From Opitutaceae bacterium (lineage in GTDB: Bacteria; Verrucomicrobiota; Verrucomicrobiia; Opitutales; Opitutaceae): a DNA stretch of 64,000 nucleotides. Below the pieces are notes generated by a model, which searched no databases, was not told where the DNA came from, and saw only the letters and a list, made by a program, of their open reading frames with translations. Below, one piece after another: positions 35,866 to 45,402 of the stretch. The DNA lies in NCBI GenBank assembly GCA_018402455.1, contig JAGYIG010000002.1, forward strand, positions 1-64,000, read 5' to 3'. Position numbers and translations under genes: made by a program. Position 1 is the first letter of the stretch. Each line of letters begins with the position of its first letter.

Positions 35866-36705
35866 TCAATGTCCGTTGGTGACGCCGCCGGTCCACTTGA
35901 GTTTGGTGCGCACGATGCTGAAATGATCAAACGTGCGCCGGTGCACGAGCTTGAGCCGGTGAGGGGCGATCGCGATCTCTATGGTATCCCCTTCGCAACT
36001 ACGCAGGTGCCGCTGCCCATCCACGGCGACGAGGAGGGAGGTGTCCGCCCCGTCGGAGGACACCGTCAATTTGACGTCCTGACGAAAGATGATGGAACGA
36101 TTGCTCAGGGTATGGGGGCAGATGGGGGTGAGGGCGATGACCTCCGCCCCCGGATGAATCAGGGGCCCTCCCGCTGAAAGATTGTAGGCGGTCGAGCCGG
36201 TGGGGGAGGAAAAGATCAAACCATCGCAGCTGTAAGTGGTCACCAATTCATCGTCGGCATGGACCGCGAGGCGCACCAACCGGGAGTGTTTCTCGTCCTT
36301 GATCACGACATCGTTCAACGCCAGATCGGCGGGCTCCGCGCCGGTCGAGCAACTGAGCAACACGCGTTCGGCAATCTCGTAATCGCCGGCCACCATGGCC
36401 GCGAAATGCTCCCGCGCTTCCTCGGCGGAGAAAGTGGTCAGAAAGCCGAGTGAGCCGCGATTCACGCCGATCAGCGGGACTCCCGCCTCGGCCGCAATGC
36501 GGGCAATACCCAGCAGGGTGCCATCTCCGCCGATGACGCAACAGGCATCACACGCGGTGAGAAAATCGGCTGGAACCGGAAATTCGTGGGTTTCCTTCAC
36601 CTCGGCCCCGGCGGCAATGGCGAGCTCCATCAGGTCGGCCGCGATTTCGGCGGCGCCGGATTTCTGAGCGTTGACAACAAAAGCGAGGGAGTGGAGCGGC
36701 GACAT
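35866..36705 (-). CDS. nadK: NAD kinase
   Basis: Phosphorylates NAD to NADP. The 279-residue product starting at ATG 36705 (MSPLHSLAFVVNAQKSG) has the kinase signature GGDGTLLGIAR. It also has the NDVVIK and SSPTGSTAYNLSAGGPLIHP substrate-binding segments and HTLSNRSIIF. Length and order are normal. The extra 18 codons in the ORF track are not conserved. It is convergent with the DUF3445 gene and shares a boundary with no gap. Confidence 0.95.
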   Translation of the reverse strand: MSPLHSLAFVVNAQKSGAAEIAADLMELAIAAGAEVKETHEFPVPADFLTACDACCVIGGDGTLLGIARIAAEAGVPLIGVNRGSLGFLTTFSAEEAREHFAAMVAGDYEIAERVLLSCSTGAEPADLALNDVVIKDEKHSRLVRLAVHADDELVTTYSCDGLIFSSPTGSTAYNLSAGGPLIHPGAEVIALTPICPHTLSNRSIIFRQDVKLTVSSDGADTSLLVAVDGQRHLRSCEGDTIEIAIAPHRLKLVHRRTFDHFSIVRTKLKWTGGVTNGH

Positions 36706-36967
36706 GGCAAGGGAGCCGGATAAGGCGGAGATCGAATCAAGACCTGAAGCACCGTGCAACGGCTTAAAGGGAGGGTCCGTCCGGTGGCAAAGGCAGGCAA
36801 GCTAGGCGCGATCGATCCCGAGGGCAAGAGGGCGGGGTGGATCGGTTCCGCGTGGGCCGGCACGCTTGATCCGGGGGATTCGAGCGCACGAACAGATTTT
36901 TCCGCGTGGTGGGAGCCACCGGGGCCAGCGTCGCTCACCCGGAACCGGCGCGAAGGTCCCCCAGCGG

Positions 36968-37771
36968 CTAGTAGGTGCCGACCGGGCTTTTTTCCGCCTT
37001 GTCCGGATGCGCAGCCTGATAGTCCACGTGCTCCTGCTCGTGGGGGCAGAGTTGGCCTTGGTAGCGCAATCCGCCGTGGGAAAAATTGATGCTCATCGCC
37101 ACCTCGTTGCCTGCTTCCACCCAGTGGGGCGTGAGCATGGCGTTCCACACCACGGCTCCCGGCGACATGGCGTAGCACAACGTGTCGGCATCCGTCAGGG
37201 CATCGGGCAGCGACACTTCGGGTCCCTTGCAGTTCATCCGCAGCTCATAAGGCGCCCATCGCCGGGGATCCTGCAGCCCACAAAACCGTTTCTTGCCGTA
37301 GATCTGCCAGGCCACCACATGCGATAGATCCATATGGTAGTTGGTCGCGCAGTTTTTGCCGCTGATGAATATGATGGGGTAGCAGCGATCAAACGTGAAT
37401 CCCGCTTCGCGCAACGCGGTCCGCCAGGGATCGAGCACCCGGCGTTCAAAGCCGTGGAGAAACTTTCCCGGCGCATCGAATCGGGAGAGCTTGAAGTGAG
37501 CGAGGGCGAAGGGGCCGGCCATCGCCTCCGCAAGGGGTTTCGCCCGAAATTCGGCGGCAATATCCTCCAACTGGGAACGTTTGCCCCGGGCTCCCGAGGT
37601 GATGCGCGCCATCTCATCTTCCCGCAATTCGGATATCACGCGCTCCAGCGGGGGCACCTCAAAATCAAACGGCACGCAGTCCCCCGCCATCTGGAAGTTG
37701 TGGATGCCCGCCCAGTGGTGTTGGAACTCACTCCAGGTCCGAACGGTGAAGGGTTCGATTGGCTCGGTCAT
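36968..37771 (-). CDS. JmjC-like cupin, putative 2-oxoglutarate/Fe(II) oxygenase
   Basis: The 267-residue cytosolic protein from ATG 37771 (MTEPIEPFTVRTWSEF) has a double-stranded beta-helix core. HMD in NYHMDLSHVVAWQIYGKKRF fits the HxD iron site, and HWVEAG later supplies the second histidine. YGKKRF is typical of the cupin-like JmjC family, whose members hydroxylate proteins or RNA. The substrate is unknown. It stands alone; the 260 bases toward nadK are non-coding as far as I can see. Confidence 0.7.
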   Translation of the reverse strand: MTEPIEPFTVRTWSEFQHHWAGIHNFQMAGDCVPFDFEVPPLERVISELREDEMARITSGARGKRSQLEDIAAEFRAKPLAEAMAGPFALAHFKLSRFDAPGKFLHGFERRVLDPWRTALREAGFTFDRCYPIIFISGKNCATNYHMDLSHVVAWQIYGKKRFCGLQDPRRWAPYELRMNCKGPEVSLPDALTDADTLCYAMSPGAVVWNAMLTPHWVEAGNEVAMSINFSHGGLRYQGQLCPHEQEHVDYQAAHPDKAEKSPVGTY

Positions 37772-37874
37772 GCCTCGAAGGAGACGACTTTGAGCCCAAA
37801 GACAATGCCAAGTCCGCGCTGTTGGGGTTGGATTTTTCATCCGCCATGCCGCGCGCGCCTTGGGGTCGTTCCGG

Positions 37875-38610
37875 TCAGACCTTTTCCAGGCCGACCAGGA
37901 ACTCGCGGTTGCCGTCGGTCCCGACAATGGGGGAGTCGATCACGCCGATGAGCCTGGCGCCAGCAAGTTCGTGGAGGGCAAAGGCCGTCAGGTCGTCCCG
38001 GATCTGCTGCTGCAGCTCGCGGTCGCGGATGACCCCCTGTCCTTTATCCACCGCGGCCTTGCCGGCTTCAAATTGCGGTTTGATGAGCGCAATCAGCTTT
38101 CCAGGCGTCTTTACGAATGGCCACACCGCGGGCCAAACTTTGCGGAGGGAAATGAACGACAAGTCCATCACCGCCACATCGAATGCGGCCCGAGGGAGGT
38201 CGGCGGCGGTGAGGGAACGTGCGTTGATTTTCTCGAGATTGGTCACCCGGGGGTCGTCGCGGAGTTTGGCATGAAGCTGGGCGCGTCCCACATCGATGCA
38301 TACGGCCGAGGCGGCACCGGCTTGCAGGGCACAGTCCGTAAATCCCCCGGTCGAAGCCCCCACGTCGAGGAGGTCCGCCCCCGCCAGATCGATGGCAAAT
38401 TGATCGATGAACCCCTGCAGTTTTTCGCCCCCGCGGCTGACAAAACGGGGCGGCTGCATAACGGTCAGTTCAAATGTCGGGGTAAACCGGCCCGGCTTTG
38501 TCCAGCCGCTCCAGTTCTGAGAATGCGGCCACCATGATGAGCGCCTTGGCCTGCGGATCGAGAGGCCGCCAACCCGCGCTCGACCAAAGTTCATCGAGGC
38601 GGCGCTTCAT
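37875..38610 (-). pseudogene. tlyA: TlyA-family rRNA (cytidine-2'-O)-methyltransferase, 5' end frameshifted
   Basis: The methyltransferase domain is intact: [32 protein letters not shown] and [13 protein letters not shown]. It should 2'-O-methylate 16S/23S rRNA. The N-terminal S4 domain is recognisable from ATG 38610 (MKRRLDEL, then AKALIM, then ERLDKAG), but the frame breaks repeatedly between about 38480 and 38590. The single-frame ORF instead starts at 38594 with unnatural residues. The ATG overlaps the presumed fpg stop (ATGA), so the two form an operon and share one damaged stretch. Confidence 0.85.
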
Positions 38611-39441
38611 GCGGCGGTGGGGCGGAGGATTTGACGGGCCGGTGACCAGCAGGTGGTGCGACCGCTGTCGGCGCGTTAGGGGCTGGTGCGTCTTCGGACA
38701 GGTGCCTCCGTCGCAGCCAGCGGTGATTAAACAGCCACGTCGAGGGAATACCGACGTTCATCGTGGGCGGTGTAACTGCCCTCGCCCGCAATCCGATTCA
38801 GCGCGGAGGCCGGTAGACCGCGTGGATTTTGGATACAGGCGGTTGACTGCGGAGGGGGAGCGATCCGGCGGGTTGAGCGGTGGAGGGCGGGCCCAAGCAG
38901 AGAATTTCATCGGCCATCCAATTGCCGATGCCGTGGGGAAGCGTTCCTGCATGAGCAGCACTGCCTGATCAGCCTTGGCCCGCCGGGTTAGAAATTGCTG
39001 GAGCGCTGATTTGCGGAACGCGGACGACAGAAGAGCGGGCGCGATTCGCGTCCACCAATCCGGCGCCTCCGGTCCTGGGCCGCAAACCGCACGCCAAACA
39101 TGCGTGGATCGGTAAACACCAGACTCACCTGCTCGAAATCGAGAATCAGGTATCAGCGCCGACCGGCTCGGTGGTCGGTCGGGGCCGCCGCCACATTGCG
39201 TTCCGGTAGCCAGCTCATGCACCCCCAACCAGGCACCATTGTCGAAACGAAAGGCCATCTGTTTGGCCGCCGTGGCGGAAGACCGGAGTCGCGCTCCGAC
39301 CAGCCCGCGCCGGATTTTGGCGGCGGAGGCTTCCCGGAACGTTTTCTTCGCCGCATGGGTGCGCACCCGTTGCACGGTCTGGTCGGCGGCGGCTTGCTGC
39401 CATCGTTTGCGGTAGAATTCAACCTCGGCGAGTTCGGGCAT
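38607..39441 (-). pseudogene. Formamidopyrimidine-DNA glycosylase-like protein, several indels
   Basis: The start MPELAEVEFYRKRWQQ has the catalytic Pro2/Glu3 of Fpg/Nei base-excision glycosylases. Family pieces appear in shifting frames: DWWTRIAPALLSSAFRKSALQQFLTRR, AVLLMQERFP, then NVGIPSTWLFNHRW and CxK-type zinc-finger remnants near the end. By eye there are several one-base changes between about 38650 and 39200. The end at 38607 is inferred from the frame ending in a TGA that overlaps the tlyA ATG. The mosaic of conserved pieces points to sequence error more than ancient decay. Confidence 0.7.
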
Positions 39442-39537
39442 CGGCTAACCAATCAACCGAGTAACCACCGGAGCACAAGCCTGCCGCGGGTGGGAATGGG
39501 CTGGGCATCGCTTTGGTTTCAGTTTGAATGCGGGGCC

Positions 39538-40710
39538 ATGAAGCCCCTTTCCCCGATCAAGCTCACGGAGGATTCCTTGAAGAAGGTGGGACAAATGGGC
39601 AGTTGGCTGATGTCGAGTCTCGGCTTGAATCCGAATCGGACCGGCGAGGGGCCCGCCTCGGTCAGCCCGGGGGAGTCCCCGGGAATCGAGAGCATGCCGG
39701 GGGTGGACGAAGCGCCCGCTCCCGAGGAGGTTAAGGTGCAATGGTGTGACTACAGCGAACATAAAATCGAGTGGCACGAGGGCACCTTGGAGAAGTTTTT
39801 TGCGGCCAAGCGCCCCGCCTGGGCCACGCACCGCTGGGTGAATGTGACGGGCTTGCACCCCTACGCGGTCAACCAAATGCGGCAGCGGTATCGGTTCCAC
39901 ACGCTGGTGGCGGAAGATGTGATGCGAACTTCCCAGCGCCCCAAAGCGGAGATTTTTGATCACTACATTTTTGTCGTCGTGCGCATGATGCGCATGATCG
40001 GACCGGAGCTCAAACAGGAACAGGTCGGGATATTCCTGTTCGAAAAGACGGTGCTCACTTTTCAGGAAGAACCGGGGGATGTCTGGGATCCGATTCGCGC
40101 CCGTCTGAACCGGGGCGGCGCGCGGTTGCGCACCTACCCGGTTTCCTACCTGTTCTACGCGCTGCTTGATGCGGTGGTGGATCACTTTTTCCCCATTCTG
40201 GAGAGTTACGGCAATCGGTTGGAGGAACTGGAAACGGCGGTGCTGGACGACCCCGGTCCGGCGGTGCAGCAGGCCATCCATGGCGTCAAACGGGAGCTCT
40301 CAATTCTGCGCCGGGTGATGTGGCCGTTGCGGGAAGTGGCGAATGAGCTGGCGCGCACGGAAATGAAGTGGATTGACGCCGAAGTCAGAACGTTTTTGCG
40401 CGACGTGTATGACCATGCCCTGCAGATCATTGAAGTCGTGGAGATGCATCGGGAACAGGCCGCGAGCCTCAATGACCTCTATATGTCGGCGGTGGGGAAC
40501 CGGATGAATGAAATCATGAAGGTGCTGACCATCATGGCGTCGTTTTTTATCCCCATCACCTTTGTGGCGGGAGTCTATGGCATGAACTTTGAGCACATCC
40601 CGGAGCTGGGTTGGCACTACAGTTATTTTGTTTTCTGGGGCGTGTGTGTTTCCATTGTCGGGGTGCTCGGGTTCTACTTTTGGCGGAGAGGTTGGATCGG
40701 GGGCAGATAG
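39538..40710 (+). CDS. CorA-family magnesium/divalent-cation transporter
   Basis: The 390-residue protein has the long cytoplasmic CorA funnel (about residues 60-320, rich in charged helices such as ILESYGNRLEELETAVL). Two C-terminal membrane helices follow. The first (TIMASFFIPITFVAGVYGMNF) ends in the GMN selectivity motif. I start at ATG 39538; the upstream ORF extension is antisense to fpg. The basic N-terminal tail of about 50 residues is longer than usual. Ion preference cannot be read from sequence. Confidence 0.92.
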   Translation: MKPLSPIKLTEDSLKKVGQMGSWLMSSLGLNPNRTGEGPASVSPGESPGIESMPGVDEAPAPEEVKVQWCDYSEHKIEWHEGTLEKFFAAKRPAWATHRWVNVTGLHPYAVNQMRQRYRFHTLVAEDVMRTSQRPKAEIFDHYIFVVVRMMRMIGPELKQEQVGIFLFEKTVLTFQEEPGDVWDPIRARLNRGGARLRTYPVSYLFYALLDAVVDHFFPILESYGNRLEELETAVLDDPGPAVQQAIHGVKRELSILRRVMWPLREVANELARTEMKWIDAEVRTFLRDVYDHALQIIEVVEMHREQAASLNDLYMSAVGNRMNEIMKVLTIMASFFIPITFVAGVYGMNFEHIPELGWHYSYFVFWGVCVSIVGVLGFYFWRRGWIGGR

Positions 40711-40733
40711 CCCGGGGCCACGGGACACCGCTT

Positions 40734-41897
40734 ATGATCACCATGGCGAAATCGGCCGGTCGGTTGGGCACGGAAAGCGCGTTCGAAGTGTTGGCGCGGG
40801 CGCAAGCCCTGGCCGCGCAAGGGCAGGACATCATCAATCTTGGCATCGGCCAGCCGGATTTCCGGACGCCCGCGCACATCGTGGAGGCCGGGATCAAGGC
40901 TTTGCGCGATGGCCACCATGGCTATACCCCCGCGAATGGTTTGCCGGTGCTGCGGCAGGCGGTCAGCGCGGACTTGCATCGGCGACACGGCGTGGAGGTC
41001 AATCCCGACAACGTGGTGGTGGTGCCCGGCGGCAAGCCCACGATGTTTTTCGCCCTGCTGCTGCTGGGCGAACCGGGCGTGGAGATCATGTATCCGAATC
41101 CCGGTTTCCCGATTTACGAAAGCGTGATTAATTTTAGTGGTGCGACGCCGGTGCCGATCGCGCTGCGGGAGGAAGCCGGGTTTGCGTTTTCGGCCGATGA
41201 GGTCCTCAGCCAGATCACCCCGGCCACTCGACTGATCATCATCAACAGTCCGGCCAACCCCACCGGCGGGGTGACGCCGCGGGAAGAGATCGACAAACTG
41301 GTGGCGGGATTACAGCGGCACCCGCAGGTCGTCATTCTTTCCGACGAAATCTACTCCCGCATGCTCTATGCCGGCCGGGAACACACCAGCCTGCTGCAGT
41401 ATCCCGAAATCCGGGATCGGGTGATCATGCTGGATGGTTGGTCCAAGACCTACGCGATGACCGGTTGGCGATTGGGTTATGCGGTCTGGCCCACGACCAT
41501 GATCGATGCGGTGACCCGTTTGTGCATCAATGACCATTCGTGCGTGAACGCCCCGACCCAATTCGCCGGGGTGGCGGCGCTCGAGGGGCCGCAGGATGCA
41601 GTGCACGAGATGGTCGCCCAGTTTAATCGCCGTCGCCGGATTATCGTGGATCGGTTGAACGCACTGCCCGGCTTCCGCTGCGCGGATGCTGCCGGGGCAT
41701 TTTATGCGTTTCCCCAGATCGGGGCCACGGGCCTGCGGGCGCGGGAAGCGCAGGACAAATTTTTGCACGAGGCGGGAGTGGCGACCATTGCCGGCACCTC
41801 GTTTGGTCATTGGGGCGAGGGCTACCTGCGGTTTTCCTACGCCAATTCCATTGAGAACATCGAAGCCGCTTTGGATCGCATCAAAGCGGTGCTCTGA
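40734..41897 (+). CDS. Pyridoxal-phosphate aminotransferase class I/II
   Basis: The 387-residue fold-type I aminotransferase has INLGIGQPDF, GYTPANGLPVLRQAV, SPANPTGG, the PLP lysine in DGWSKTYAMTGWRLGY, and the substrate-carboxylate arginine in GYLRFSYANS. Closest general type: aspartate/aromatic aminotransferase (AspC subgroup I gamma). The amino donor cannot be told from sequence. It starts 24 bp after corA and could be cotranscribed. An alternative ATG lies three codons on. Confidence 0.9.
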   Translation: MITMAKSAGRLGTESAFEVLARAQALAAQGQDIINLGIGQPDFRTPAHIVEAGIKALRDGHHGYTPANGLPVLRQAVSADLHRRHGVEVNPDNVVVVPGGKPTMFFALLLLGEPGVEIMYPNPGFPIYESVINFSGATPVPIALREEAGFAFSADEVLSQITPATRLIIINSPANPTGGVTPREEIDKLVAGLQRHPQVVILSDEIYSRMLYAGREHTSLLQYPEIRDRVIMLDGWSKTYAMTGWRLGYAVWPTTMIDAVTRLCINDHSCVNAPTQFAGVAALEGPQDAVHEMVAQFNRRRRIIVDRLNALPGFRCADAAGAFYAFPQIGATGLRAREAQDKFLHEAGVATIAGTSFGHWGEGYLRFSYANSIENIEAALDRIKAVL

Positions 41898-41991
41898 AGT
41901 GTGGCTCCGGGGTGTTTTCGCGGCTCGGTGATTTAAAAAGAAGACCGATCGGGGTCGACTCGGTATCAGTCCTGCTCTGAGCGAAGCGTTC

Positions 41992-43620
41992 ATGGACGCC
42001 CTGTTGATCGCCATCGCGTTTTTCTTCGGACTGCTGGCCCAACGCCTGCGGCTTCCGCCCTTGGTGGGCTTCCTGGTGGCGGGGTTTGTGCTCAGTGCCC
42101 TCGGGAAAACGGCCGGGCCGAATTTGGACTTTTTGGCGGATCTCGGCGTCACGCTGATGCTGTTCTCGATCGGGTTGAAACTCCGGGTCCGATCCCTCTT
42201 GCGACCGGAGATATGGGCCGGAACCTCGGTCCATACGCTCCTCATCATCGTGTTGTTCTCCGTGGGGTTCATCGGCCTGGCCGCGGTGGGCCTCCCTCGG
42301 TTTACCGATTTGTCCTATCAAACGGCGGCCCTGATCGCGTTTGCCCTCAGTTTTTCCAGCACGGTTTTTGCGGTTAAATCCTTGGAGGAAAATGGCGAGA
42401 TGGGCTCCCTCCATGGCCGGATCGCCATCGGTATCCTGATTATGCAGGACGTGCTGGCGGTGCTGTTTTTGACGGCCTCAACGGGGAAAATCCCGTCCGC
42501 TTGGGCGATCGTGGTACTGGCGGCGCTCCTGCTCTTACGACCCGCGATGGCTTGGATCGTAACCCGATCGGGGCACGGTGAGTTGATCACGCTCTGCGGT
42601 TTGTTTCTAGCGCTCGTCGCGGGGGCCAAGGGGTTTGAGTGGGTCGGGTTGAAAGCGGATCTCGGCGCCTTGTTTATCGGTATCCTGGTGGGGCAGCATC
42701 CGAAGGCCAAGGAGCTGAGCAAATCCTTGGGATCGATCATCGATATCCTGTTGATTGGTTTTTTCCTGAGTATCGGACTGAAAGGACTGCCCGACGGGAC
42801 GGGGCTGGGGATCGCGCTGGGGCTGACCTTGCTGCTGCCGGTCAAAAGCGTTTTGCTCCTGGGTCTCTTGACCCGCTTTCATTTGCGGGTGCGCACGTCG
42901 TGGATGTCCACGCTGACCTTGGCGACCTACAGCGAATTTGGGCTCATCGTGATGGCGGTGGGGGTCAAAAAGGAATGGGTCGGAGCAGAGTGGCTGACCA
43001 TCGTGGCCATTGCGTTGGCTTTGAGTATGTTTGCCGCCGCGCCGCTCAATCGGGCCGCTGAGGCGCTTTACGAGAAATTTGCCGATTGGCTGCATCCGCT
43101 CGAGACGGCAGGTCGTCATCCCGATGACATCGTGGTTCCCGACCGGGGGGAGCAAATCGCGATCTTCGGCATGGGGCGGGTGGGCTTGGCCAGTTACAAC
43201 TACCTGGACCGGAGCTATCCCGGACGGGTCATCGCTTTTGATCGCGATCCGAATGCCGTGGAGCGCCATCAGCGACAGGGGCGCAACGTCATTCTGGCCG
43301 ATGCGACGGATGCCGACTTCTGGAACCAGGTCAAAACCCGGGGACACCCTTTCGAACTGGTGGTTCTGGCCATGCCCAAACACAGCGTAAACCTCCACGC
43401 GGCCGAGACCCTGCGACGCATGGATTACCAAGGCGTGGTGGTGGCCAATGCGAAGTTCGACGATGAAGTCCGGGAACTCCGTGAACGGGGGATTGATACG
43501 GCCTTCAATCTCTACACCGAGGCGGGCACCGGCTTCGCTCATCACGTGTCCAACGTGTTCAATCAACAGCGTCCCGATCTCCACCGCGCGTTCGTCCGCC
43601 TCGAAACCCCGGACGCCTAG
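41992..43620 (+). CDS. CPA2-family cation:proton antiporter with TrkA-N domain (KefB/KefC-like)
   Basis: The 542-residue inner-membrane protein has about 12 membrane helices (residues 1-370). They include the family pattern ALIAFALSFSSTVFAVKSLEE and LKADLGALFIGILVGQHP. A cytosolic nucleotide-binding RCK domain follows, with IFGMGRVGLASYNYLD (GxGxxG) and FDRDPNAVERH. These antiporters expel K+ or Na+ in exchange for protons. There is no KefF/KefG-type ancillary subunit nearby. Confidence 0.9.
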   Translation: MDALLIAIAFFFGLLAQRLRLPPLVGFLVAGFVLSALGKTAGPNLDFLADLGVTLMLFSIGLKLRVRSLLRPEIWAGTSVHTLLIIVLFSVGFIGLAAVGLPRFTDLSYQTAALIAFALSFSSTVFAVKSLEENGEMGSLHGRIAIGILIMQDVLAVLFLTASTGKIPSAWAIVVLAALLLLRPAMAWIVTRSGHGELITLCGLFLALVAGAKGFEWVGLKADLGALFIGILVGQHPKAKELSKSLGSIIDILLIGFFLSIGLKGLPDGTGLGIALGLTLLLPVKSVLLLGLLTRFHLRVRTSWMSTLTLATYSEFGLIVMAVGVKKEWVGAEWLTIVAIALALSMFAAAPLNRAAEALYEKFADWLHPLETAGRHPDDIVVPDRGEQIAIFGMGRVGLASYNYLDRSYPGRVIAFDRDPNAVERHQRQGRNVILADATDADFWNQVKTRGHPFELVVLAMPKHSVNLHAAETLRRMDYQGVVVANAKFDDEVRELRERGIDTAFNLYTEAGTGFAHHVSNVFNQQRPDLHRAFVRLETPDA

Positions 43621-43674
43621 GCATGTTGCATCCGGCGCGGTCGGTTCGGGCGGCGGACGTCGCCCCGAGCCGCG

Positions 43675-44802
43675 CTACCGCAATTCCCAAGCGTAGGGGT
43701 AGCTGGAGAGCTTGCGGGGTTTGGCGTCCGTGACTTGCACCACATCCTCGATCCGGCAACCGCCCAGTCCGGGGTAATAGAGGCCGGGTTCGACGGTGAC
43801 CACCGCGCCCTTGCGCAGCCGACGTTTCACCGCCCCGATTCGCGGGGCCTCGTGGATGGCCAGACCCAGACCGTGGCCCGTGCCATGGAAAAACCCGACC
43901 GCCCCCGTCTCGGTGAGCTCCGTCACATAGTCCCGCTCCGCGAAGACCCGCTGGCATTCGCCGTGCACCACATGGGCCATCACGCCGGTCTTGATTTTGC
44001 GGAGAGCGGCCTTCTGGGCGGCCGCCACGGCCTGGACTAATCGACGTTGCTCGTCACTGGCTTCGCCCCGCAGAAACGTGCGGGTCATGTCTCCCCAGTA
44101 GCCGGTGTCAAACATCCGGGGAAAGATATCGATGATGATCAGCTCGTTGGCTTTGAGGGCGCCGCTGCCGCGACAGTGGGGGTCACAGGCCTGGTCTCCG
44201 CCCGCCACGATGGTATCTGCGGGGAACCCCCCGGCATTGATGCAGGCCGTCTGAATCGCCGTCCGCACCCGCTCACTGGTGAGCACCCGCCCATCGTGGA
44301 TGAGTTGTCGGCCCCGGCAGGTCGCTTCGCGCAGCATTTTTTCCGCTACGGCGAACCCCACCGCGGCACAGCGGTTGCCGGCGCGGATGGCTTTGACCTC
44401 GTCGTCGGACTTGACCTCACGCGCGGCAAACACCGCTCCCTCGATTACCTTCAGGTCAAAGCCGAGGGCCGAAAGCTTGACGAGCAGGGCGGCCGGGAAG
44501 TCTTCCGGCACCTCCAACTGCGTGATGCCAAACTGGGCGCAGAGGGCGGCGATGTGGTCCGCGGGACCCGGCTGGTCGACGCCGCGGGCGCGGGCGGCCT
44601 CGGTCAGGTCCTCCAGCGGCACGATTTGGTCGAGGGCGGACTCCTTCAGGGCGCGTCCGAATTCGAGGGCGTTAAGGGCTCCGATTTTGTTGCGCCCGAC
44701 CTGCAGGGCAATGAAGGGGTCGTGGACCTCGAAGCCAGCGAAGTAGCGGAGGTCGGGGCTGCGGTGGGTGTCGTCGAAGAAGAGGAGGGCTTTTTTAGGC
44801 AC
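43675..44802 (-). CDS. M24-family Xaa-Pro aminopeptidase/dipeptidase
   Basis: The 375-residue cytosolic metallopeptidase has a creatinase-type N-terminal domain and the pita-bread core. The five dinuclear metal ligands are in place: Asp in IIDIFPRM, Asp in GDMTRTF, His in FHGTGHGLGLAIHE, Glu in VTVEPGLYYPG and Glu in CRIEDVV. It removes N-terminal residues before proline or splits Xaa-Pro dipeptides. It is convergent with the antiporter and divergent from the DUF192 gene. Confidence 0.92.
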   Translation of the reverse strand: MPKKALLFFDDTHRSPDLRYFAGFEVHDPFIALQVGRNKIGALNALEFGRALKESALDQIVPLEDLTEAARARGVDQPGPADHIAALCAQFGITQLEVPEDFPAALLVKLSALGFDLKVIEGAVFAAREVKSDDEVKAIRAGNRCAAVGFAVAEKMLREATCRGRQLIHDGRVLTSERVRTAIQTACINAGGFPADTIVAGGDQACDPHCRGSGALKANELIIIDIFPRMFDTGYWGDMTRTFLRGEASDEQRRLVQAVAAAQKAALRKIKTGVMAHVVHGECQRVFAERDYVTELTETGAVGFFHGTGHGLGLAIHEAPRIGAVKRRLRKGAVVTVEPGLYYPGLGGCRIEDVVQVTDAKPRKLSSYPYAWELR

Positions 44803-44856
44803 GGAGAAAGCTATGGAGATTGTATTTGGGTGAAGGGCGCATTAGCCATCGCCACG

Positions 44857-45399
44857 ATGAAAAACGCAAATCCGGTTTCAATCTGGACAGGGGGATGGTT
44901 GCTGGTGGCGCTCGCGTTGTCGGGGTGTGGGAATGGCGAGTCCGCGGTCGCCGAGGCGCCGAAAACGGTCAAGGACTGGTTCTCGATCCCCGTGGGGGAG
45001 GTTGCCGTGGACATGCAACTGGCCGTGACCATGGGGGAGATGCAACAGGGCCTGATGGGACGCACGGATTTGACGGAGCAGCAGGGGATGTTGTTCGTCT
45101 ACGAACGTCCGATGCAAATGAGCTTTTGGATGCGCAACACCCCGACTCCACTGGATATCGGTTTCTTCACGTCCGATGGGGTTTTGCGGGAGATTTACCC
45201 GCTCCATCCCTTTGATGAACGACCGGTGCGTTCCCGGCGGACCGATCTGCAGTTTGCCCTTGAGGTTCAGCAGGGCGGCTTTGCCCGGCTCGGGATCAAA
45301 CCGGGCGCTCAGCTGGACATTGCCGCACTGAGTGCCGCAATGAAAGCGCGGGGTTTCGAACCGGGGGCCTACCGTGGTTTGATTCCGACCAAGCGCTAG
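44857..45399 (+). CDS. DUF192-family lipoprotein
   Basis: The 180-residue product from ATG 44857 has a signal peptide and lipobox (LLVALALSGC). The DUF192 fold follows: VTMGEMQQGLMGRTDL, QGMLFVY, MSFWMRNTPTPLDIGFF and ALEVQQGGFARLGIKPGAQL. Function unknown. The 270-codon N-terminal extension in the ORF track is antisense to the peptidase gene and is rejected. Confidence 0.88.
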   Translation: MKNANPVSIWTGGWLLVALALSGCGNGESAVAEAPKTVKDWFSIPVGEVAVDMQLAVTMGEMQQGLMGRTDLTEQQGMLFVYERPMQMSFWMRNTPTPLDIGFFTSDGVLREIYPLHPFDERPVRSRRTDLQFALEVQQGGFARLGIKPGAQLDIAALSAAMKARGFEPGAYRGLIPTKR

Positions 45400-45402
45400 G
45401 GC

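Noticed and set aside
39100-39537. N-terminal extension of the CorA ORF
   Set aside because: Lies antisense to fpg and does not resemble CorA.
43646-43677. GC-rich hairpin between the antiporter and peptidase genes as a terminator
   Set aside because: The pairing is imperfect and there is no T-run on either strand.
44047-44856. N-terminal extension of the DUF192 ORF
   Set aside because: Antisense to the Xaa-Pro peptidase gene; the lipoprotein signal begins at ATG 44857.
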